A stretch of 64,000 bases of DNA, from positions 1-64,000 of the forward strand of contig NZ_BCSR01000007.1 of assembly GCF_001570965.1 (NCBI RefSeq). The letters run 5' to 3'. This document shows positions 16,454 through 25,938 of the stretch, piece by piece (positions within the stretch are counted from its first letter, which is position 1; the number at the start of each line of letters is the position of its first letter). This DNA comes from Janibacter corallicola NBRC 107790 (GTDB lineage Bacteria; Actinomycetota; Actinomycetes; Actinomycetales; Dermatophilaceae). The notes beneath the pieces are model-generated. The model was not told the DNA's origin and ran no database searches. It saw only the letters and a list, made by a program, of their open reading frames with translations. Position numbers and translations under genes: made by a program.

Positions 16454-17182
16454 GTGACCGAACAGACCACCCCCGAGGGACGACGCAGGGTCCTCCTCAA
16501 GCTCTCCGGCGAGGTCTTCGGTGGCGGCAAGGTGGGCGTGGCGCCGGATGTCGTTCGGGGCGTGGCCGACCAGATCGCCGCGGCCGTGCGTCACGGCGTG
16601 CAGGTTGCCATCGTCATCGGCGGCGGCAACTTCTTCCGTGGTGCCCAGCTCCAGGAGCAGGGCATGGACCGCACCCGGGCGGACTACATGGGCATGCTCG
16701 GCACCGTGATGAACTGCCTCGCGCTGCAGGACTTCCTCGAGAAGGTCGGTATCGACACCCGCGTGCAGACCGCGATCACCATGGGGCAGGTCGCCGAGCC
16801 CTACATCCCCCGCAAGGCGATCCGGCACCTCGAGAAGGGCCGGGTCGTCATCTTCGGTGCCGGCGCGGGCATGCCCTTCTTCTCCACGGACACCGTGAGT
16901 GCCCAGCGCGCGCTGGAGATCAAGTGCGATCAGGTGCTGATGTCCAAGAACGGCGTGGACGGGGTCTACGACGCCGACCCGCGCAAGGACGACCGGGCCC
17001 GGTTGCTGCACCGGATCACCTACGAGCAGGCCCTCCAGGAGGACCTGAAGGTCGTGGACGCGGCCGCCTTCAGCCTGTGCCGGGAGAACGGCCTGCCGAT
17101 GGTCGTCTTCGGCATGGAGGGCGAGGGCAATGTCACGCGAGCGCTGCGCGGCGAGCCCATCGGCACGCTCGTCACCTCCTGA
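16454..17182 (+). CDS. pyrH: UMP kinase
   Basis: Phosphorylates UMP to UDP in pyrimidine nucleotide synthesis. 242 residues of the amino acid kinase fold: [12 protein letters not shown] (phosphate binding), [27 protein letters not shown], and [16 protein letters not shown] near the ATP site. The GTG at 16454 is chosen because CAGGGAGCG lies just upstream and the family starts close to the RVLLKLSGE motif; an ATG at 16406 would add 16 residues without family support. frr follows after 83 nt. Confidence 0.96.
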   Translation: MTEQTTPEGRRRVLLKLSGEVFGGGKVGVAPDVVRGVADQIAAAVRHGVQVAIVIGGGNFFRGAQLQEQGMDRTRADYMGMLGTVMNCLALQDFLEKVGIDTRVQTAITMGQVAEPYIPRKAIRHLEKGRVVIFGAGAGMPFFSTDTVSAQRALEIKCDQVLMSKNGVDGVYDADPRKDDRARLLHRITYEQALQEDLKVVDAAAFSLCRENGLPMVVFGMEGEGNVTRALRGEPIGTLVTS

Positions 17183-17265
17183 GTGAGAGACTGCCCCCAG
17201 ACCGACGCGGCAGACCGCCGCACCAGCTGTGACGGCCGCAGGAGGCCGCAGAAGGAGCCAGCGAC

Positions 17266-17823
17266 ATGATCGAGGAAGCCCTGCTCGAGGCCGAGGAGAA
17301 GATGGACAAGGCCGTCGAGGTCCTCAAGGAGAACTTCGCGGGCATCCGCACCGGTCGGGTCAACCCCGGCCTCTTCGCGAAGGTGATGGTCGACTACTAC
17401 GGCGCTCCCACCCCGCTGCAGCAGCTGGCCTCCTTCCAGGCCCCGGAGGCCCGCACGCTGCTCATCACCCCCTACGACCAGTCCTCGATGACCGCGATCG
17501 AGTCGGCCCTGCGCGACTCCGACCTCGGGGCGAACCCGAGCAACGACGGCACCGTCATCCGGATCACGATGCCGGAGCTGACCGAGGAGCGCCGCAAGGA
17601 GTACGTCAAGCTGGCCAACTCCCAGGGTGAGGACGCCCGGATCTCCATCCGTCACGTGCGCCGCCACGCCAAGGACGTCATCGACAAGGCCGTCAAGGAC
17701 GGGGACGTCGGGGAGGACGAGGGCTCCCGCGGGGAGAAGGAGCTCGAGGACCTGACCAAGAAGTACGTCGAGACCGTCGACGGGATGCAGAAGTCCAAGG
17801 AAACCGAGCTCACCGAGGTCTGA
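17266..17823 (+). CDS. frr: Ribosome recycling factor
   Basis: Splits post-termination ribosomes together with EF-G. 185 residues, the usual length. The protein begins MIEEALLEAEEKMDKAVEVLKENF with the conserved IRTGRVNPGLF, and ends with the helical EGSRGEKELEDLTKKYVETVD bundle. GAAGGAG lies upstream of the ATG at 17266. cdsA starts 1 nt after its stop. Confidence 0.97.
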   Translation: MIEEALLEAEEKMDKAVEVLKENFAGIRTGRVNPGLFAKVMVDYYGAPTPLQQLASFQAPEARTLLITPYDQSSMTAIESALRDSDLGANPSNDGTVIRITMPELTEERRKEYVKLANSQGEDARISIRHVRRHAKDVIDKAVKDGDVGEDEGSRGEKELEDLTKKYVETVDGMQKSKETELTEV

Positions 17824-17824
17824 T

Positions 17825-18685
17825 GTGAGCGACCCCGAGGCAGCGAGGCACGCCGCCCCGGCCGCCTCGGGCGGTTCGGGGCGGGCCGGCCGCAACCTCC
17901 CCGTGGCCATTGCTGTTGGCGTGCTCCTCGGGGCCGTCGCCGTGTCCTGCCTCCTGATCCACCCGGTCGCCTTCGCCGGGCTGGTCGCGGTCGCGCTCGT
18001 GCTGGCGGTCTGGGAGATGCGCGAGGCGCTGGCGAAGGGGGACCTGCACGTCCCCTTCGTGCCGGTCCTCGTCGGTGCCCTCGGCATGGTGCTCGCGGGG
18101 CGCCTCGAGGGGGCCCAGGGGCTGGTCCTGGCCACCACGCTGGCCGTCGTCGCGGTCGTGGTCTGGCGGGTGGCCGAAGGGGTCACCAGCGCCCTGCGGG
18201 ACAGCGCCGCCGGTGCTCTCGTGCTGCTCTACCCGTGCTTCCTCGCCGGCTTCGCGGTCCTCATGGTCTCCGAACCGCAGGGGCGGTGGCGGATCTTCCT
18301 CTTCATCCTCGTCACGGTCTTCTCCGACATCGGCGGGTACGCCTTCGGCGTGCTCTTCGGCAAGCACCCGATGGCGCCGCGGCTCTCCCCGAAGAAGTCC
18401 TGGGAGGGCTTCGCCGGGTCGGTCCTGAGCTGCGCCGTGGTCGGGGCGATCGCCGTCCCCCTGGCCATCGACGGGCTCTGGTGGCAGGGCGCGCTGCTCG
18501 GCGCCGTGGTCGCCCCGGTGGCCACCATCGGCGACCTCATCGAGTCCAGCATCAAGCGCAACCTCGGGGTCAAGGACATGTCGAACCTCATCCCGGGGCA
18601 CGGCGGCCTCATGGACCGGCTCGACTCGCTCGTGCTGACCGCCCCGCTCGCCTGGTGGGTGCTGCGGCTCATCGCGCCGTACTGA
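17825..18685 (+). CDS. cdsA: Phosphatidate cytidylyltransferase
   Basis: Integral membrane enzyme making CDP-diacylglycerol for phospholipid synthesis. 286 residues with about eight hydrophobic segments after a 30-residue Ala/Gly-rich cytoplasmic N-terminus. The family signature near the C-terminus is clear: GDLIESSIKRNLGVKDMSN followed by LIPGHGGLMDRLDSLV. GTG at 17825 directly follows the frr stop, so the two are coupled. In relatives rlmN usually comes next; here a methyltransferase gene intervenes. Confidence 0.94.
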   Translation: MSDPEAARHAAPAASGGSGRAGRNLPVAIAVGVLLGAVAVSCLLIHPVAFAGLVAVALVLAVWEMREALAKGDLHVPFVPVLVGALGMVLAGRLEGAQGLVLATTLAVVAVVVWRVAEGVTSALRDSAAGALVLLYPCFLAGFAVLMVSEPQGRWRIFLFILVTVFSDIGGYAFGVLFGKHPMAPRLSPKKSWEGFAGSVLSCAVVGAIAVPLAIDGLWWQGALLGAVVAPVATIGDLIESSIKRNLGVKDMSNLIPGHGGLMDRLDSLVLTAPLAWWVLRLIAPY

Positions 18686-18699
18686 CTGTCCGGTGCGGA

Positions 18700-18705
18700 T
18701 ACCCT
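18700..18705 (+). promoter_or_regulatory. Leaderless -10 box of the methyltransferase gene
   Basis: TACCCT at 18700-18705, 6 nt before the GTG at 18712, with no Shine-Dalgarno sequence. No good -35 is seen. Confidence 0.55.
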
Positions 18706-18711
18706 GCTCTG

Positions 18712-19416
18712 GTGAGCTCCTACGAGGCCTTCGCGGACTCCTTCGCCGCCCATGCGGAGGACAGCGCGCACAACGCCCATTACGACCGCCCTGCCGTCCT
18801 CGAGCTCGTCGGCGATGTCGCGGGACGTCGGGTGCTCGACATCGGCTGCGGCTCCGGTCTGTACACGGAGGAGCTGGTGCGGCGCGGGGCAGACGTCGTC
18901 GCGTTTGACGCCAGCGCCAGGCTCGTGCACCACGCCAGACGGCGTGTGGCGGGTGTGGCGGACGTTCGGGTCCACGACCTGCGGGACCCGTTCGAGTGGC
19001 TGGCGGACGAGTCCTTCGACGACGCGGTCATGCCGCTCGTGCTCCACCACCTCGAGGATCCGGTACCGGCCTTGCGCGAGGTGCACCGGGTCCTTGGCCC
19101 GGGTGGGCGACTCGTGATCTCGACGGTGCACCCGATGCTCGACTGGCTTCAGCAAGGGGGGAGCTACTTCACCGACGAGACGATCGACGAGGTGTGGAAC
19201 GACGGCTGGGCGGTGCGTTTCCGAAGGGCGCCGTTGACGGCATGGTGTGCGGAGTTCTACGAGGTGGGGTTCGTCATCGAGCGCCTGGTCGAGCCGTTGC
19301 CGGCGGACTCGATGAAGGAGCGATACCCCGAGGTCTACGACAGGCTGTCCCGGCAGCCGTTCTTCATCAATTTCGTGCTCCGGAAGGCGCCGGCACAGGG
19401 CCCGTTCCGATCCTGA
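18712..19416 (+). CDS. Class I SAM-dependent methyltransferase
   Basis: Methyltransferase of unknown substrate, 234 residues. Motif I is [15 protein letters not shown], followed by the acidic Asp of [35 protein letters not shown] and [13 protein letters not shown]: a Methyltransf_11/25-type small-molecule fold. It separates cdsA from rlmN, genes usually adjacent or nearly so. Codons such as TTT, CAA, AAT and CGT appear more often than in its neighbours, and its GC looks lower, hinting at later acquisition. The start rests on the TACCCT hexamer 6 nt before the GTG. Confidence 0.85.
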   Translation: MSSYEAFADSFAAHAEDSAHNAHYDRPAVLELVGDVAGRRVLDIGCGSGLYTEELVRRGADVVAFDASARLVHHARRRVAGVADVRVHDLRDPFEWLADESFDDAVMPLVLHHLEDPVPALREVHRVLGPGGRLVISTVHPMLDWLQQGGSYFTDETIDEVWNDGWAVRFRRAPLTAWCAEFYEVGFVIERLVEPLPADSMKERYPEVYDRLSRQPFFINFVLRKAPAQGPFRS

Positions 19417-19422
19417 GACAAT
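19417..19422 (+). promoter_or_regulatory. Leaderless -10 box of rlmN
   Basis: GACAAT at 19417-19422, 7 nt before the ATG at 19430. It overlaps an in-frame ATG at 19421, which argues that the downstream ATG is the real start. Confidence 0.6.
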
Positions 19423-19429
19423 GGCCCCG

Positions 19430-20638
19430 ATGACCGACCTGCCCGAACCCTCGACCACTCGACCGGCTCCCGGCCAGCTGACGATGACCGCGCCCCGGCG
19501 CGGCAAGCCGCCACGCCACCTGGCCGACCTCGACCTGCCCGGGAGGGTCGAGTGGGCCAAGGAGCTCGGGGTGCCGGGCTTCCGTGCCAAGCAGCTCTCG
19601 AGGCACTGGTTCACCCACCACACCGACGACCCGGGGCAGATGTCGGACCTGCCCGCGGCCGCTCGCGAGGAGCTGGCCGCCGCGATGCTGCCGCAGCTGC
19701 TCACGCCGGTGCGCACGATCTCGGCCGACCGGGGCGCGACCCTGAAGTCCGTCTGGCGGCTGCACGACGGCGCACTCGTGGAGTCGGTGGTCATGCGCTA
19801 CCCGCGGCGGGCGACGGTGTGCATCTCCAGCCAGGCCGGCTGCGGCATGAACTGCCCCTTCTGTGCCACCGGCCAGGGCGGCCTGACCCGCAACATGTCC
19901 ACCGCCGAGATCGTCGGCCAGGTGGTGGCCGCCAACCGGCTGCTCGCCGGCGCCGACGAGCTCGTGCTCGACGAAGGGGGCACCGTCGCCCTCGGCGAGG
20001 AGGCCGACGAGGGGGATGAGCCCCCAGCGCCCGGCGGGCGGCGGGTGACCAACGTCGTCTTCATGGGCATGGGGGAGGCGCTCGCCAACTATCGTGCTGC
20101 CATCGGAGCCATCCGGCGGATGGTCGACCCCTCGCCCGAGGGGCTCGGGATGAGTGCGCGTGGCATCACGATGTCCTCCGTCGGCCTGGTCACCGGCATC
20201 GACCGGCTGACGAAGGAGGGCATCCCCGTCACGCTGGCCCTCTCGCTGCACGCCCCCGACGACGAGCTGCGCGACGAGCTGGTGCCGATCAACACCCGCT
20301 TCAAGGTCGATGAGGCCATCGACGCGGCGTACCGGTACTTCGAGGCGACGGGCCGCCGGGTGAGCATCGAGTACGCCATGATCAAGGACATGAACGACCA
20401 GGCTTGGCGCGCAGACCTGCTCGCGGAGAAGCTGCTCGCCCGGGGCAAGGGGTGGGTGCACATCAACCCGATCCCGCTGAACCCGACACCGGGCTCGAAG
20501 TGGACCGCCTCCCGCCCGGGGGTGGAGCAGCAGTTCGTCGAGCGGCTGCGGGCCCACGGCATCCCGACGACGGTCCGGGACACCCGCGGCAGCGACATCG
20601 ACGGCGCGTGCGGCCAGCTCGCGGCGGCCACGGCGTGA
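19430..20638 (+). CDS. rlmN: Dual-specificity 23S rRNA/tRNA m2A methyltransferase RlmN
   Basis: Radical-SAM enzyme methylating A2503 of 23S rRNA and A37 of some tRNAs. About 402 residues. The Fe-S motif is [24 protein letters not shown] corresponds to the GEPL motif with Pro replaced by Ala; the methyl-carrying Cys is in [10 protein letters not shown] near the C-terminus. An acidic insertion of about 25 residues ([18 protein letters not shown]) precedes the GE(P/A)L motif, an unusual feature. The start at 19430 follows the leaderless -10 box. The stop overlaps the purU GTG. Confidence 0.94.
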   Translation: MTDLPEPSTTRPAPGQLTMTAPRRGKPPRHLADLDLPGRVEWAKELGVPGFRAKQLSRHWFTHHTDDPGQMSDLPAAAREELAAAMLPQLLTPVRTISADRGATLKSVWRLHDGALVESVVMRYPRRATVCISSQAGCGMNCPFCATGQGGLTRNMSTAEIVGQVVAANRLLAGADELVLDEGGTVALGEEADEGDEPPAPGGRRVTNVVFMGMGEALANYRAAIGAIRRMVDPSPEGLGMSARGITMSSVGLVTGIDRLTKEGIPVTLALSLHAPDDELRDELVPINTRFKVDEAIDAAYRYFEATGRRVSIEYAMIKDMNDQAWRADLLAEKLLARGKGWVHINPIPLNPTPGSKWTASRPGVEQQFVERLRAHGIPTTVRDTRGSDIDGACGQLAAATA

Positions 20639-21510
20639 GCGCGGCGACTCCGAGCAACCCCGGCCGCGAGGTGGTCCTCACCCTGTCGGGGCCGGACCGG
20701 CCCGGCATCGTGCACGCGGTGAGCGGGGCCATGCTCGACCTCGGGCTGAACATCCTGGACAGCCAGCAGTTCGGGGACCCCAGGACGGGGGAGTTCCACC
20801 TGCGGATGCACCTGCAGGGGGAGGGCGAGCTGGACCGGGCGCTCCTCGAGCGCGGTCGCGGCGCGCTGGCCCGCGACCTCGGAGCGGACGTGGCCATGCA
20901 CGACCCGCACGTGCCGCACCGGCTGCTCGTCATGGTCTCCCGGCAGGGGCACGTGCTCAACGACCTGCTCTTCCGCGTGCGTACCGGCCAGCTCAACGTC
21001 GAGGTGCCCGCCGTGGTGTCCAACCACGAGGACTTCCGCGCCGAGGTGGAGTGGCACGGCATCCCCTTCCACCACGTGCCCGTCACGAAGGAGACCAAGC
21101 CGCAGGCCGAGGTGAGGCTGCGGGAGATCATCACCGAGGAGCGCATCGAGACGGTCGCCCTCGCGCGCTACATGCAGGTGCTCTCCGAGGACCTGTGCGC
21201 CGACCTGCCCGGGCGGGTCATCAACATCCACCACTCGCTGCTGCCCTCCTTCAAGGGGGCGCGGCCCTACCACCAGGCGCACGACCGCGGCGTGAAGGTC
21301 ATCGGAGCGACGGCGCACTACGTGACCGCCGACCTGGACGAGGGGCCGATCATCGAGCAGGACTTCCGGCGCGTCGACCACCGGATGAGCCCCGAGCAGC
21401 TGGCCCGCACCGGCCAGGAGCTGGAGGCGATGGCCTTCGCCCGGGCGCTGCGCTGGCACGTCGAGCGTCGGGTCGTCCTGCGCGGTCGGCGCACGATCGT
21501 CTTCAGCTGA
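20635..21510 (+). CDS. purU: Formyltetrahydrofolate deformylase
   Basis: Hydrolyses 10-formyltetrahydrofolate to formate and tetrahydrofolate, balancing one-carbon pools. 291 residues: an N-terminal ACT domain ([32 protein letters not shown]) and a formyltransferase domain with [25 protein letters not shown], the catalytic [35 protein letters not shown] split over two motifs, and [17 protein letters not shown] start overlaps the rlmN stop (GTGA). It nearly abuts the convergent hydrolase gene. Confidence 0.95.
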   Translation: MSAATPSNPGREVVLTLSGPDRPGIVHAVSGAMLDLGLNILDSQQFGDPRTGEFHLRMHLQGEGELDRALLERGRGALARDLGADVAMHDPHVPHRLLVMVSRQGHVLNDLLFRVRTGQLNVEVPAVVSNHEDFRAEVEWHGIPFHHVPVTKETKPQAEVRLREIITEERIETVALARYMQVLSEDLCADLPGRVINIHHSLLPSFKGARPYHQAHDRGVKVIGATAHYVTADLDEGPIIEQDFRRVDHRMSPEQLARTGQELEAMAFARALRWHVERRVVLRGRRTIVFS

Positions 21511-21511
21511 G

Positions 21512-23203
21512 TCACCGGCCCTCCTGCTCCCAGTCGGTGGTCGCGGACCAGGTGTCCAGGTAGGACTCCGGGCCGCGGAGCAGGTCCTGCACGACCTGCT
21601 CGCCGTCCGCCCCGCCGATGGTGCGCATGTCCTGGACCCAGTCCGGGATCATCCCGTAGTGGGCGACGCCGTCGCGGTTGTAGTCCCAGATGCGCTTCCC
21701 GGTCACCTGCCGCTGGACGCTGCCCTTGCCGGTGACCGTCGGGAAGGGGTACTCCAGCGGGTTGCTCGCTGCGTCCTCCCGCGGCGGCGGCGTCCCGCCG
21801 AAGCCGTTCATGTCCATGCCGAAGCCGTAACCGACGTCGTACTTCTCGCGCAGCTCGTGCTGCGCGGCCCCCTCCTCGACGAAGCTGCGCGCATCGTTGC
21901 CGTACTGGGCTGCGAAGCCGCCCAGCCGGTAGACCCGATCGGTCAGGGAGGGGTCCATCCACGAGTGGCTGGAGGTGACACCGGGGTAGTCCTCGGCCTC
22001 GAGGATCTCGAGCGTGCGGTCGGCCGCCTTGACGCTCTGGTGGTCGATCTCGACCATGAGGCCGCGGTCGATCATCCCCTGCAGTGCGTACTCGCCCAGT
22101 CGGGTCAGGCCGCGCTTGTTGCAGTGCGGTCCCTTCGGGTACACCGGGAGCGCCTGCACCGGCACGAGCCGGGCGAGCTCCGGCGGTAGCACCCCGCCCT
22201 CGACGGTGTTGTCGTGGAGGGGACCGCGGCACTGCTCGACCTGCCAGAACTGACCGGTGTCGAGGAAGTTGCCGGCGTTGACCACCATGCCCTGCGTGCC
22301 GGGGTCGAAGCGCACCCCGCACAGCGCGTTGTCGAACTTGTGGCAGAGGAACATCGAGCGGATGCCCATCTCCTCGATCTCGTCCAAGCCGGCGTCGATG
22401 TCGGCCTTCGTACACTTGGGGAGGCCGAGGGCGGTGCCGCAGCCGAAGGGGTGGGAGACCTCCATCCCGAGGATGACGGCCATCTTGCCCTGCTCGATGT
22501 ATTCCCGCGCCTCCTGCGGAGTGCGGGCGATGCGGAACCATCCCTTGCCGGGTCCCCCGTGACGCTCGTCGATGAAGGCCTCGAGCCGCTCGGTCTGCTT
22601 CACCTGGCGGCGAACGGTGTCCATGTCGTTGCAGGAGTGCCGGTTCAGCTGCAGGGGCAGCGAGCAGAGCACGTTGTTGTTGACCGCGTCGGCGACCATG
22701 ATCCGCTGGCCGCCGCGCCAGGCGCGCTCGACCCAGCGGTAGTACATCTGCTGGTGGGTCAGCGAGGACCAGGCGGGCGCGTCCTGGAAGGTGGGCCACA
22801 GCTGCGTGGAGTGCGGGGCGAAGGGGCCCTTGCCCTCGAGGTTGGTCACGTTCTCCAGCAGGGCGGTGCGGCCGTCGTGACCGTGGCTGGCGCAGTCGGT
22901 CAGCGCTGCTGCGGCACCCGCCTCGTCGAAGGCCTCCCCGCAGACGATCTCCCCGCCGAAGCCCTCGTGGGACATCAGGTGGGTGTGGGCGTCGATGAGT
23001 CCTCGCACCTCACCGTCCGGGGTCGTGCCGGTCAGGGGCGCCCCCGTGACGTTGACCTCCGAGTCCGTGGCGAGCGGGTCGCTCTGCTCGTACCACGGCG
23101 GGGACGTGGCGGCGGATCCGGGCGCGGCGGCCACGAGGAAGGCGACCAGGGGGAGGGTGAGGAGGGCGAGGCGACGCCTGACGTGGCGTGATGAACGTGG
23201 CAC
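21512..23203 (-). CDS. Secreted amidohydrolase-like (M19-like) metal hydrolase
   Basis: Exported 563-residue protein. Signal peptide: Arg-rich start, hydrophobic LLTLPLVAFLVAAAPGSAA, cleavage near residue 32. The mature part starts with a metal-binding motif GLIDAHTHLMSHEGFGG and continues as a TIM-barrel-like hydrolase: VILGMEVSHPFG, GIRSMFLCHKFDN, VEIDHQSVKAADRTLEIL, GVTSSHSWMD and GYGFGMDMNGFGG, with His, Glu and Asp at barrel-strand ends as in the amidohydrolase/renal-dipeptidase group. Several Cys suggest disulfides. Substrate unknown; annotation as a peptidase would be by distant similarity only. Confidence 0.75.
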   Translation of the reverse strand: MPRSSRHVRRRLALLTLPLVAFLVAAAPGSAATSPPWYEQSDPLATDSEVNVTGAPLTGTTPDGEVRGLIDAHTHLMSHEGFGGEIVCGEAFDEAGAAAALTDCASHGHDGRTALLENVTNLEGKGPFAPHSTQLWPTFQDAPAWSSLTHQQMYYRWVERAWRGGQRIMVADAVNNNVLCSLPLQLNRHSCNDMDTVRRQVKQTERLEAFIDERHGGPGKGWFRIARTPQEAREYIEQGKMAVILGMEVSHPFGCGTALGLPKCTKADIDAGLDEIEEMGIRSMFLCHKFDNALCGVRFDPGTQGMVVNAGNFLDTGQFWQVEQCRGPLHDNTVEGGVLPPELARLVPVQALPVYPKGPHCNKRGLTRLGEYALQGMIDRGLMVEIDHQSVKAADRTLEILEAEDYPGVTSSHSWMDPSLTDRVYRLGGFAAQYGNDARSFVEEGAAQHELREKYDVGYGFGMDMNGFGGTPPPREDAASNPLEYPFPTVTGKGSVQRQVTGKRIWDYNRDGVAHYGMIPDWVQDMRTIGGADGEQVVQDLLRGPESYLDTWSATTDWEQEGR

Positions 23204-23289
23204 TGATGGCTCCTGGTGGGTGTGGCGAAGGAGACATCCGTGATGTTACTAGTGAGTAGGATTTTGTGCAGGACGAGCGGTGACCGGCC

Positions 23290-24374
23290 TCAGCGACGAC
23301 GGAGCACGATATCGGCGGCCTCCTCCGGGGTCGTCTCGCTCCAGTGCCTTCGGCCGACGAGCACCGCGGTGGGAGCGGCTCCGTCTCCTCGGCGTAGTAC
23401 AACGGCGTGGCCGCCTGGAAGATCTCCTGCACCGTGCCCGCTGCCCCCGGCAGCACGATGATGCCCCCGGCGCTCGAGGCGAGCAGGATGTCCTCGCGCA
23501 GGGCGTTGGAGAAGTACTTGGCGATGCCGTCGCAGAAGACGTTCGGCGGCTCGTGGCCGTAGAACCACGTCGGGATGCCGACGCTGCGCACCTCGTCATC
23601 GTGGGTGTCGAGTCGCTCCCGCGCCTGCAGGGCGACCGTGGCCCACTCCTCGGTGGAGGGGGCGAAGTCGGGGACGGTCGAGAGCGTGGCCAGTGCCCGT
23701 TCCAGCGCCTCCTCGGAGCGGGCGAACGCGCCGAGGTTGGCCGCCTCCATCGCGCCGGGGCCGCCGCCGGTGAGCACGACCCGGCCCGCGGCCGCCAGCC
23801 TGGCCCCGAGCTCGGCGGCATCGGCGAAGCCGCTCGAGTCCCGGGCCAGGGCGTGCCCGCCCATGATCCCGACGACGTCGCGCTCGTGCAGCAGCTCGAC
23901 GAGGGCGTCCTGCACGGCGTCGTCGTGCATGGCCCGCAGCAGCGTGGCCCACGCGTCGTGCCGGGTCCGCGCCGACCGGCTCCACGCGTAGGCGCGGGCG
24001 TCGGTCATGGCGGCGTAACCGGAGTCCGCCAGCTCGTCGTAGAGCTCGAAGGGGGTGTACAGCCGCGCCCTGAAGGGGTCCACCGGGCACTCCGGGTCCT
24101 CCGGCAGGATCACCGCGCCGCCGGCGACGAGGGTGCGGGCGAGGTCCTCGGGGACCTTGCCGCCGAGCACGACGAGCCCCTGCACGTCGGCGCGGGAGAG
24201 GGGCTCCGCGTGCGGGGTGAGGTCGAGGTCCTGCAGTCGCCAGCCGCCGAGTGGGGTGTCCGCCTCGGTGAGGGCGCGCAGCGTCTCGGCGTCGTGCACC
24301 TCCCTGTGGGCGGGGTGGCGCCCCCGGGGGTGCGCGGGGTCGTGCACGGGGTGGCGGCGCATCTCCCTCGTCAT
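23290..24374 (-). pseudogene. LOG family (TIGR00730-like) nucleotide hydrolase, apparent frameshift near the C-terminus
   Basis: Resembles the LOG/lysine-decarboxylase-like family of nucleoside-monophosphate hydrolases: GIMGGHALARDS, VLTGGGPGAMEAANLGAF, the catalytic-type RED of FSNALREDILLASSAGGIIVLPGAAGTVQEIFQA. The reading frame is consistent to TEPLPP near 23377, then jumps: the natural ending AVLVGRRHWSETTPEEAADIVLRRR with a stop at 23290 lies in another frame. Adding one C to the CTCCC run (minus strand, near 23371-23376) restores one continuous protein of about 361 residues. Either a genuine inactivating deletion or a sequencing error. Leaderless ATG at 24374. Confidence 0.78.
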
Positions 24375-24380
24375 CCCGCC

Positions 24381-24386
24381 AACCTA
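24381..24386 (-). promoter_or_regulatory. Leaderless -10 box of the LOG gene
   Basis: TAGGTT on the minus strand, 6 nt before the ATG at 24374, no ribosome-binding site between. Confidence 0.55.
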
Positions 24387-24445
24387 GTCAGCCGGCCACG
24401 ACCGTGTGCGGACCGTCGGGGAACGGTATGGATTCCTTCCGGATT

Positions 24446-24525
24446 CGAGGCTTGACGGAGCCTCGGGCGATCTTCGTCGCTCCGCCTGATCGACGACAAG
24501 AATCGCGCCAAATACGCTGTGGCGC
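24446..24525. other. Two hairpins in the region upstream of the subtilisin-like gene
   Basis: The 276-bp gap between the LOG gene and the protease contains CGAGGCT-N6-AGCCTCG (24446-24465) and GCGCCA-N9-TGGCGC (24505-24525). They lie upstream of the protease promoter, so they are candidate operators or remnants of a repeat. No gene is seen here. Confidence 0.4.
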
Positions 24526-24573
24526 ACCAGTGTTTACCGTCCGTTGACGCATTCGGGGGACCCGCGTCTTCCG

Positions 24574-24602
24574 TGGACACCCCCGTGGCGCGCTCGTAGT
24601 GT
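24574..24602 (+). promoter_or_regulatory. Promoter of the subtilisin-like protease
   Basis: -35 TGGACA (24574-24579), 17-nt spacer, -10 TAGTGT (24597-24602). The transcript would start near 24609, about 42 nt before the ATG, leaving room for the AAAGGA ribosome-binding site at about 24641. Confidence 0.7.
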
Positions 24603-24650
24603 CCGGCAGCAGTCGCCCCGAAATCCGGGTCGGCCGGACGAAAGGAACCC

Positions 24651-25829
<1,179 letters not shown>

Positions 25830-25842
25830 GTCCCTTGATCCG

Positions 25843-25880
25843 CGGTTCCTGAGGAGGCCGTCCGCGGCCGTCTCGAAGGG
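25843..25880 (-). repeat. REP-like palindromic element, single copy
   Basis: A 38-bp element starting CGGTTCCTGAGG and ending TCTCGAAGGG, with an internal GGCCG/CGGCC stem (25856-25869). It shares both end motifs with the two units at 32913-33010. It lies immediately after the protease gene and 1 nt before the terminator. Confidence 0.7.
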
Positions 25881-25881
25881 A

Positions 25882-25917
25882 CGGGCCCGCTCCCTTCGTC
25901 CGAAGGGGGCGGGCCCG
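25882..25917. terminator. Bidirectional hairpin terminator
   Basis: The arm CGGGCCCGCTCCCTTCG (25882-25898) pairs with 25901-25917 with one G-T type mismatch; the practical loop is about 4 nt. It separates the protease gene from the convergent aminotransferase. Again the stem tip is built from CCCTTCG/CGAAGGG. Confidence 0.82.
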
Positions 25918-25938
25918 GCCACGTGCGGTGTGGTGACC

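Noticed and set aside
23010-23289. Coding continuation of the LOG-family frame past 23290
   Set aside because: It is antisense to the start of the secreted hydrolase gene, has no family sequence, and the true C-terminus is found in another frame ending at 23290.
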